Below, in pieces: positions 1 to 5,288 of a stretch of 5,852 bases of DNA. A program made the position numbers and the translations under genes. The notes under the pieces are model-generated. The model ran no database searches. It worked only from the letters and a program-made list of their open reading frames with translations, and was not told the DNA's origin. The stretch spans positions 1-5,852 of the forward strand of contig CADBUS010000175.1 in the NCBI GenBank assembly GCA_902797895.1, written 5' to 3'. The stretch comes from an uncultured Bacteroidia bacterium (GTDB lineage Bacteria > Bacteroidota > Bacteroidia > Bacteroidales > UBA932). Numbering within the stretch: position 1 is the first letter of the stretch; each line of letters begins with the position of its first letter.

Positions 1-126
1 GCAAAATCTACGCGTGGGGATATAGAAAAAAGACTTGGACATAGTGTAGTAACTTCAGATAGGGCAATAGATTATGTTCAGCCTGTTGAGGAATTGCCTT
101 TTCCAAAAAGGAAACGGAAGAAATAA
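1..126 (+). CDS. C-terminal fragment of an unidentified protein, possibly BRO/antirepressor-like
   Basis: The open frame enters from the left edge and ends at a TAA at 124-126, giving the last 41 residues of a protein whose start lies outside the window. The visible tail contains GDIEKRLGHSVVTSDRAIDY, then an acidic/proline stretch, and ends in a very basic KRKRKK. A helix of the form 'xxIExxxGxxVVTxxxAxDY' near the C-terminus recalls the tails of BRO-N/antirepressor-like and DinD-like proteins of Bacteroidota, but this is memory-based and weak. The reading frame is supported by the lack of stops and by the strong terminator about 20 nt after the stop. The gene is convergent with the EnvC-like gene, so it belongs to a separate transcription unit. 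Function is not assigned. Confidence 0.65.
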   Translation, partial: AKSTRGDIEKRLGHSVVTSDRAIDYVQPVEELPFPKRKRKK

Positions 127-146
127 TGTTTTTATGAAATTACTTT

Positions 147-183
147 GAGGGCATCGGGCCAATGGCTCGGTGCTCTCTTTTTT
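147..183 (+). terminator. Rho-independent terminator after the left-edge gene
   Basis: A 14-bp stem pairs 147-160 with 164-177 (11 Watson-Crick pairs and 3 G-U wobbles) around a 3-nt AAT loop. Six T residues follow directly at 178-183. It sits 20 nt after the stop of the left-edge gene and ends 3 nt before the stop codon of the convergent EnvC-like gene. The T-tract is only on the + strand side, so it should terminate rightward transcription. The reverse side has only AAAG after the stem, so it would at best be a weak terminator for the minus-strand operon. Confidence 0.85.
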
Positions 184-186
184 GAG

Positions 187-1497
187 TTACTTTAACCAGT
201 GTTCGGGATTTTGTTTGGCGGTGCCCCACCAGAGTTCAAAGTGGAGTTCAGACTCGCTTCCGGAGGTATCGAGGGTGCCCACTATCTGGCCGCGCTTTAT
301 CTGCTGCCCTGCCTTCACCGCCACTTTGCCTAATTTGCAATAGAAGGTAAAATACTCTCCGTGAGATACTAATACGCAGTGGCTATAGCCTGGGATTATA
401 ATAACCTGCTTTACTGTTCCCTCAAAGATGGAGAGTACATTTGCCCCTTTTGGCGCGGCTATATTTATTCCGTTGTTGAATGGCAGCTTTACTCCTTTGA
501 GGGTAGGATGGGGGTTTACTCCAAAGCTCTCTACTATAACTCCCTCTGTTACAGGCCAAGGGAGATTCCCCTTATTCTCTTGGAAGGAGTTGCTGAGTTT
601 TATGCTTTGTGGAGTTTTTTCATACTCTCTTGTAGATGCACCTGTATTAGCTCCTGTTTTTGAGGAGTTTGCAGAAGAATTTGCGGTTGAGCCGGAGCTT
701 GCGGTTGAGCCGGCCTTTTTCTTTTCTGCTGCAATAGCCGCGGCAATCATTCTCTCTATCTCTTTTGCAAGACGCCCGCTCTCTTTCTTTTTCCGCTCCA
801 GTTCTCTTTTATATTTGTTCTGCTGTTTAGCAAGAGAGTTGGCATATTCGCGGCTTGTCTTCTCCTCCTGCCGCAGTTTCTCATACTCCTGTTTCTTCTG
901 CTCCTGCATCTTTTCATTCTCTGATTTGAGCAGAGTGAGCTCGTTGCGCTCTTGCTCTACAACCTGCTGAGCCTCTTTGATTTGTCCGGCCTGCTGGCGG
1001 AGCGATTCTGAGTATTTTTTCAGGTAGTGCCATCTACGGTAAGATTGCTCAAAACTTTTACCGGCAATTACATATATTACCCATTGGCGGCTATCTCTGT
1101 TGCGATGGGCTCTTATTAGCATTTTGCGGTATTGGCTCTTTAGAGTATCCAGATGAGTAGCCATATCCTCAAGTTGTGCGCTCTTATCCAAAATGCTCTG
1201 CTGCTGTTCGTTTATATCCTCATCTAACTTATCTATCAGCTTTTTGCGTGTATCTGCCCTTTTTTGCAGCAACTTTATCTCATTAAGTGTCTTTTGCCGC
1301 TTTTTCTGAGTCTGTTTTAGTTGCCGATCTAAAAAGTTTATATCCTCCTGTAGCTTGCCTGCCTCCTTTTTCTTGTTCTGAATCTGCGCACTCTCTTTGC
1401 CGGAGCTTTTGCTGCCTTTAGATTGTGCGGAGGCATCATAGCTGTATAGTATGATTGCTGCAACAGATAATATGTAGAGTAACCTCTTCAAATTCAA
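187..1497 (-). CDS. EnvC-like murein hydrolase activator (coiled coil plus degenerate LytM/M23 domain)
   Basis: Predicted 436-residue exported protein, close to the length of E. coli EnvC. The N-terminal signal peptide (residues 1-24) has a hydrophobic core and an A22-S23-A24 cleavage site before Gln25. Long charged coiled coils follow (about 30-125 and 160-255), then a low-complexity Ser/Thr/Ala/Gly/Asn linker (about 262-290), then a LytM domain (about 312-436) ending in NPEHWLK. The zinc site is degraded: the usual HxxxD reads N341 to N345, the later catalytic His after Tyr is K388, and HxH reads E417-L-H419. It should therefore not cut peptidoglycan but, like EnvC, activate an N-acetylmuramoyl-L-alanine amidase in the periplasm during cell separation; this is family knowledge plus inference. 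The start is TTG at 1497-1495, 4 nt after the TPR stop. A second TTG two codons later (1491) gives the equally plausible MKRLLYIL start. No in-frame ATG precedes the signal peptide. It is probably co-transcribed with the TPR gene. Confidence 0.88.
   Translation of the reverse strand: MNLKRLLYILSVAAIILYSYDASAQSKGSKSSGKESAQIQNKKKEAGKLQEDINFLDRQLKQTQKKRQKTLNEIKLLQKRADTRKKLIDKLDEDINEQQQSILDKSAQLEDMATHLDTLKSQYRKMLIRAHRNRDSRQWVIYVIAGKSFEQSYRRWHYLKKYSESLRQQAGQIKEAQQVVEQERNELTLLKSENEKMQEQKKQEYEKLRQEEKTSREYANSLAKQQNKYKRELERKKKESGRLAKEIERMIAAAIAAEKKKAGSTASSGSTANSSANSSKTGANTGASTREYEKTPQSIKLSNSFQENKGNLPWPVTEGVIVESFGVNPHPTLKGVKLPFNNGINIAAPKGANVLSIFEGTVKQVIIIPGYSHCVLVSHGEYFTFYCKLGKVAVKAGQQIKRGQIVGTLDTSGSESELHFELWWGTAKQNPEHWLK
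681..713. repeat. Short tandem repeat in the EnvC-like linker
   Basis: Two copies of a 15-nt sequence (681-695 and 699-713) lie 18 nt apart. On the minus strand each encodes Gly-Ser-Thr-Ala in the flexible linker between coiled coil and LytM domain. The period is a multiple of three, so gain or loss of a unit would keep the frame. It is probably just a product of low-complexity linker growth. Confidence 0.6.
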
Positions 1498-1501
1498 ACT
1501 A

Positions 1502-3298
1502 TTATTTACTGCTCAGTTCTATGCCTCGGCTGATGGCTTTGTTCTTTATCTTTTCTATCTCCTCATCCTCTCCATTCTGTTTGGCAAGATTGAACGCTCT
1601 TTGGTAGTATATCTTTGCGAGATCTTTCTCTCCCAAATCGTAGAGTACATCTGCATAGTGCTTGAGCGTTACAACACTCTCGTTTCCACCGTATGCTACC
1701 GCTTGCTGGAAGTTCTTTCGGGCACTCTCCAAATCTCCGTTGAGATAGCATATCCAAGCGTATGTATCCAAATATGTAGATTCCCCCGGGTGGTCTTCTA
1801 TCGTGATACGGCTCATACTCAGGGCTTTTTGAAGCTCTTTCTTTCTTTTGGCAGATTGGCCTGCCGCACTCCCTTCATCGTTGTAACCGGTGGCAAGATA
1901 CCAGGCATAATTATTAAGTATCGGAGCATAGCGGCCATCTATTTTGAGCGCCTTATCGTAATACTTAAAGGCGGAGGCATTATCTTTTTTAAGGTGATAC
2001 ATATCTCCCACAGCAGAGTATATTTCAACAAGTTGCGCTTTGTCTTTCGCCCTCTTTGCATCGGCCTCCGCTGTTAGATAGGTCTCAATTGCACTGTCAT
2101 ATTTTTTCAGATTGTACTGTGCTATTCCTTTGAGTTGGCGCATTGCCTTAATATCCTCTCCCTCAAGCAGCACCATACTTGAATCTGCAAAACTCTCCAA
2201 TCGCTCCCAGTTGCCGCGTGAATAGAGGAAAAAAGCCATATTATTTCTTATATAACTATCGCGAGGATAGTATTTAAGTATTTGGTCTAAAACATCTTGC
2301 GCCATTTGAGTGTTGTTGGAGTTGGCCATAAAGATTGCGGCTGTGATTGCAGCGGAGCTGTCTGCCGGATGGGCTTTGGCCATAGTGTAAAGGCACTCAG
2401 ACATCTCCTTGCCATAGTTCTGCATATAGGCAGGATCTCTGAGCACCTGCTTTACGTGCTGCACTTTGGCATTGGCCGGAATCTCACTGTTGCCCAAAAA
2501 GGCTTTAAGATTGCCGAGATAGAGGGCCCTGTTGCCGCTCATACGGAAAAACTCCATCTTTCCGTAGAGTGCCGGCGGATAGTTTGGCTCTTGTGCAAGT
2601 GCTTTATCGTAGTAGAGCATTGCAAGTGAGTCTTTTCTGCTCTCAAGGTAGAGGTCGCCAAGATAGGACTCATAAACGGGCGAAGGGGAGATGGCCTCCG
2701 CATTCAAAAGGGTTTGGATAGCCTTCTCTCTGTTGCGTTGGGCGGAGTAAATCCTAAAGCGAGTCATAACGGAGGCATCGTTGAGCCCAAGATTCTTATC
2801 CATAATATCTGCCACAGCGAGTGCCTTGTCGAACTGAGCCCTTGGCAGATAGATATTTATAAGGGCTACATAGGAGTCGCTCTTTTGCGGGAAACGCCTT
2901 ATCAAAGATTCATACTGCGTGGCGGCAGATGTGATATTGCTGTTTTGCAGATACACAGCCGCCAGAGTAGCACCATAGTAATAGTTGGTGGAATCTATTT
3001 CAACAGCTCTTTTCAGCAACTTTTCCGCCTCACTAAAGTTACTCTCTATAAGCTCAACCCTTGCGAGCATATAGTATGCGGCATCGTTATCCGGATTGTA
3101 ACCAATCGCCTTTTGGCACAGCTCTTTTATACTCTTTGCATCTCTTTTATTATATGCCATCTGCGCCTCAACCATACAAGAATCGCTTTTTGCCGCAAGT
3201 AGTTGTTTCTCTCTAAGGTGTTGACTGTAAGAGGGCAAGCACCACCAAAGCAAAAGCACAAATGTGAGCAGGAGCCTATTGGAAAGCTTTTTGTTCAT
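1502..3298 (-). CDS. Secreted tetratricopeptide-repeat protein
   Basis: Predicted 598-residue protein. I place the start at ATG 3298-3296 because it begins a clean signal peptide: basic MNKK, a hydrophobic core, then cleavage after S23-Y24-S25 before Gln26. The longest open frame reaches 3445, but that 49-residue extension has no signal character, covers the divergent promoter and overlaps the sigma gene. Cys20 (in WWC) does not form a lipobox. The mature protein is almost all TPR-like helical pairs. Clear examples are at about 73-106 (ending in an AVEID-type turn), 107-140, 208-240 (with YYDKALAQEPNY), 424-457 (with YYDKALKIDGRY) and several in 505-573 (with ARKNFQQAV and AKIYYQRA). TPR arrays are protein-binding scaffolds; the partner is unknown, and location should be periplasmic or outer-membrane associated. 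The 4-nt gap to the EnvC-like gene indicates an operon. From memory, homologues commonly sit beside an EnvC/M23 gene in Bacteroidota. Confidence 0.85.
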   Translation of the reverse strand: MNKKLSNRLLLTFVLLLWWCLPSYSQHLREKQLLAAKSDSCMVEAQMAYNKRDAKSIKELCQKAIGYNPDNDAAYYMLARVELIESNFSEAEKLLKRAVEIDSTNYYYGATLAAVYLQNSNITSAATQYESLIRRFPQKSDSYVALINIYLPRAQFDKALAVADIMDKNLGLNDASVMTRFRIYSAQRNREKAIQTLLNAEAISPSPVYESYLGDLYLESRKDSLAMLYYDKALAQEPNYPPALYGKMEFFRMSGNRALYLGNLKAFLGNSEIPANAKVQHVKQVLRDPAYMQNYGKEMSECLYTMAKAHPADSSAAITAAIFMANSNNTQMAQDVLDQILKYYPRDSYIRNNMAFFLYSRGNWERLESFADSSMVLLEGEDIKAMRQLKGIAQYNLKKYDSAIETYLTAEADAKRAKDKAQLVEIYSAVGDMYHLKKDNASAFKYYDKALKIDGRYAPILNNYAWYLATGYNDEGSAAGQSAKRKKELQKALSMSRITIEDHPGESTYLDTYAWICYLNGDLESARKNFQQAVAYGGNESVVTLKHYADVLYDLGEKDLAKIYYQRAFNLAKQNGEDEEIEKIKNKAISRGIELSSK

Positions 3299-3346
3299 AA
3301 TCATCATAGCAAAAATAACACTATTATTATAATCTGATTTGATTTG

Positions 3347-3378
3347 TTTGAAATAATCCAAAACAGATTCTAAATTTG
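3347..3378 (+). promoter_or_regulatory. Bacteroidetes-type promoter for the sigma factor operon
   Basis: TTTG at 3347-3350 and TAAATTTG at 3371-3378 are separated by 20 bp, matching the Bacteroidetes housekeeping consensus (-33 TTTG, -7 TAnnTTTG). Two more TTTG copies lie just upstream (3338, 3343). Transcription should begin a few bases after 3378, about 30-35 nt ahead of ATG 3417. This argues against the far-upstream TTG at 3381 as a start. The site suggests basal expression by the primary sigma factor; any autoregulated ECF promoter is not recognisable to me. Confidence 0.65.
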
Positions 3379-3416
3379 CGTTGCTGTTGCAACCTTTTAT
3401 GCATATTTTGCATCTA

Positions 3417-3989
3417 ATGACAGAGGACAACAAAATACAGGCCAAAAGTAGCCATTATCTCGCTTTGGTGGGCAAATGCCTCAATCAAGATAGACGGGCG
3501 CAGAGAGAGCTCTATGAGATTCTCTCTGCAAAAATGTTCCCTGTATGTCTGCGCTATATGGGGGATAGAGAGAAGAGTAAAGATGTGCTTCAGGAAGGTT
3601 TTATCACTCTTTTTTCTAAACTTAAAGAGTATAGGGGAGAAGGCTCCTTTGAGGGGTGGGCAAGGCGTATTTTTGTAACGGCAGCCCTTATGGCTCTGCG
3701 CAAGAGCGATGTGCTGAGCCGGAGCGAGCCGTTGGAGCAGCAGGGCAAAACAACCGCTCGAATGGTTATAGAGCCCAAGGAGACAGCCTCGTTAGATGCA
3801 GAAACCCTTTTTGAACTGATTCTGTCAATGCCGGAAGGTTTCAGAATTGTCTTTAACCTCTATGCGGTGGAGGGCTTCTCTCACAAAGAGATAGCACAGA
3901 TGTTGGGGTTGAGCGAGGGCGCAAGCAGATCCCAGTTCAGCAGGGCAAGAGGATGGTTGCAAGAGAGGCTTAAAAAGTTGAACCGTTAA
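3417..3989 (+). CDS. ECF-family RNA polymerase sigma factor (candidate Das-type partner of the downstream Dma-like protein)
   Basis: A 190-residue protein with the two-domain ECF layout. Region 2 spans about 28-95 and includes the DVLQEGFITLFSKL core-binding/-10 recognition helix and GSFEGWARRIFVTAALMALR. A short linker (about 97-128) follows. Region 4 spans about 130-186 with the helix-turn-helix at 154-178 (FSHKEIAQMLGLSEGASRSQ and following). It directs RNA polymerase to a specific promoter set and is probably held inactive by the protein encoded 11 nt downstream. The same frame is open from TTG 3381, with ATGs at 3399 and 3417. I choose 3417 (MTEDNK) because the predicted promoter places the transcript start near 3384 and because ECF region 2 normally begins about 20-30 residues in; 3399 remains possible. 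No clear Shine-Dalgarno sequence is visible, as is usual in this phylum. Target promoters cannot be told from the sequence. Confidence 0.92.
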   Translation: MTEDNKIQAKSSHYLALVGKCLNQDRRAQRELYEILSAKMFPVCLRYMGDREKSKDVLQEGFITLFSKLKEYRGEGSFEGWARRIFVTAALMALRKSDVLSRSEPLEQQGKTTARMVIEPKETASLDAETLFELILSMPEGFRIVFNLYAVEGFSHKEIAQMLGLSEGASRSQFSRARGWLQERLKKLNR

Positions 3990-4000
3990 AAGAGAGAGTA

Positions 4001-5269
4001 TTGGAAAATTTGAAAGAGATATTGGACAAAAAGCTGCAAGGGGGTGATTTTATTCCTGATGGGTTAAAGTTGCAGCCGCAAGAGCAGGAGCAGATTTGGA
4101 AATCTGTTGAGAGCTCACTTGGCAGGAGAAGCAGAAGGCGCTTTTACCTTTGGAGCGCGGCCTCTGTGGCTGCGGCTGCTGCAATTATTGCAGCCCTTGT
4201 CCTACGGAATGCATCCGACTCTTCTTCTACCCCGTTCTATCCTGAAATTCAGCCTATTGAAAAAACTACACCTTTAGCGGTTTCAGCAGAGGATGGGGAG
4301 GATGCGCATATACCTGTGCTTGGCATTACAGGGGCTGCTGCAAACTCTCCTGTAAGCCGGCATAGTGTATATGAAGATGTTGTGCCGCAACCGTCGCAAT
4401 CGCAGCAGCCGCTGCAAACACAGCAGCAGCAACAGCAGCCGCAGACGGAGCAGCAACAACCGCAGCAGCCGCTGCAAACACAGCCGGAGCCGCAAACCCA
4501 ACAGAGAGAGCAACAAACACAACAGCCTCAGCCGCCAACAGAATCTCAGCCAAAGAGGGCATATTCAACAGCCCGGGCACAGATAGCAGATCCTTGGGGC
4601 AGCGAGCCAAGCAGCAACGGAATGGGGAGCAGGATAACCCTCTCTGCCTCATCCAAAATATCGGGAAGAGGAAAATTTGAGGACCCGTCCAACCAGTTCT
4701 TCAAGGGGATTGCCGCAAAAACAGGCCAAGTTGCGGCAGGCGCTCCTATTATAGTTGAACAGATTTCCCAGACAAGATATATTGTTCCCATTACCGCCAC
4801 AGCAGCCATAAGTTACAGAATATCTGAGCGTTTTTCTATTGGTACGGGGTTAAGCTATACATATCTGCAAAGCAAATACAGAGGAACAATCAACTTTACC
4901 CCTTATACAATAAGGCAAGGTCTTCACTATGTTGGAATACCTGTAAATCTCTATTTCAATATTGCTCAAACTCCAAATATGAACTTTTATGTAAATGGTG
5001 GAGGTACTGTGGAAAAGGGAGTTAGAGCGGTCTATAATATGAAGAGCAAAAGCGGCAACTCTACAGTAACCTCATCTATAAAGGGGCTTCAATTCTCGGT
5101 AACGGCCGGTGCCGGTGCCGAGTATAGGCTTGGTAAGCAGAAAGATGTTGGCATTTACTTTGAGCCCAATGCGGTCTATTATATAAACTCTAAATTCCCT
5201 GCAAGTGTTCGTACAGACCACCCTCTCCACTTTGATGTTGAGGTTGGTGTGCGCTTTCACCTGAAATAG
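4001..5269 (+). CDS. Dual membrane-spanning anti-sigma-like protein (Dma-like) with C-terminal outer-membrane beta-barrel
   Basis: A 422-residue protein in four parts. (a) A short cytoplasmic N-terminus (1-47) resembles small anti-sigma heads, with a P-x-G stretch followed by IWKSVESSL. It ends in RRSRRR (42-47), which by the positive-inside rule puts it in the cytoplasm. (b) One Ala-rich transmembrane helix at about 48-68. (c) A long disordered periplasmic segment, strongly Gln/Pro-rich at about 129-183. (d) From about residue 248 to the end, alternating hydrophobic/polar strands typical of an OmpA/PorT-like small beta-barrel, ending GVRFHLK. There is no N-terminal signal peptide. One chain would thus cross both membranes, as in the Dma proteins reported in Bacteroides thetaiotaomicron. 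It lies directly behind an ECF sigma gene, so an anti-sigma role is likely but unproven. The start is TTG at 4001: an in-frame stop lies at 3971-3973, no ATG or GTG intervenes, and the first in-frame ATG lies far beyond the membrane helix. An AAAGAGAGAG tract (3988-3998) precedes it. TTG 4010 is a second candidate. Confidence 0.82.
   Translation: MENLKEILDKKLQGGDFIPDGLKLQPQEQEQIWKSVESSLGRRSRRRFYLWSAASVAAAAAIIAALVLRNASDSSSTPFYPEIQPIEKTTPLAVSAEDGEDAHIPVLGITGAAANSPVSRHSVYEDVVPQPSQSQQPLQTQQQQQQPQTEQQQPQQPLQTQPEPQTQQREQQTQQPQPPTESQPKRAYSTARAQIADPWGSEPSSNGMGSRITLSASSKISGRGKFEDPSNQFFKGIAAKTGQVAAGAPIIVEQISQTRYIVPITATAAISYRISERFSIGTGLSYTYLQSKYRGTINFTPYTIRQGLHYVGIPVNLYFNIAQTPNMNFYVNGGGTVEKGVRAVYNMKSKSGNSTVTSSIKGLQFSVTAGAGAEYRLGKQKDVGIYFEPNAVYYINSKFPASVRTDHPLHFDVEVGVRFHLK
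4401..4484. repeat. Exact 24-nt direct repeat in the Gln/Pro-rich linker
   Basis: The 24 bases at 4401-4424 recur exactly at 4461-4484, a spacing of 60 bp or 20 codons. Both encode the same residues around QQPLQTQ. The sequence between and after them is dense in CAG/CAA/CCG codons. Recombination or slippage between copies would remove or add exactly 20 residues in frame, changing periplasmic linker length without disrupting the barrel. Confidence 0.85.
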
Positions 5270-5288
5270 AGCCTATTTGCTCTTTTTT
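5264..5288 (+). terminator. Candidate intrinsic terminator for the sigma/Dma-like operon, inside the convergent gene
   Basis: AGAGC (5268-5272) pairs with GCTCT (5279-5283) around a 6-nt loop, and a T-tract runs to 5288. Pairing of AAA (5264-5266) with TTT (5285-5287) can extend the stem past one T-T mismatch. The stem is short, so strength is uncertain. It begins in the last sense codon of the Dma-like gene and ends within the final codons of the ABC ATPase gene. With only 3 nt between the two stop codons, any terminator here has to overlap coding sequence. Confidence 0.45.

Noticed and set aside
428..970. A 180-codon + strand open frame opposite the EnvC-like coiled coil
   Set aside because: It is the antisense shadow of a Lys/Glu/Gln/Arg-rich coiled coil, giving a Ser/Phe/Cys/Leu-rich product with no recognisable domain. 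The minus-strand EnvC-like gene explains the region.
1601..3202. Several + strand open frames of 110-162 codons opposite the TPR gene
   Set aside because: Their products have no recognisable motif and they lie fully within a well-supported TPR gene.
3310..3317. Minus-strand TATTTTTG resembling a -7 promoter element ahead of the TPR gene
   Set aside because: It fits TAnnTTTG, but no TTTG lies at the expected 19-21 bp on that strand and the implied leader to ATG 3298 is only a few bases. The real promoter of the TPR operon was not identified.
3299..3445. N-terminal extension of the TPR gene to 3445
   Set aside because: The extension lacks signal-peptide features, overlaps the divergent promoter and sigma gene, and would bury a clear signal peptide that begins at 3298.
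4384..4552. CAG/CAA-rich stretch as a CRISPR or non-coding tandem array
   Set aside because: The repeats are in frame within a continuous coding sequence between a membrane helix and a beta-barrel, and there are no spacer-like unique units of constant length.
4283..4652. Leu/Arg-rich and Ala/Val-rich open frames overlapping the Gln/Pro-rich linker
   Set aside because: They are frame shadows of CAG/CCG-type codons, which read as Leu/Arg or Ala/Val in other frames, and are not independent genes.
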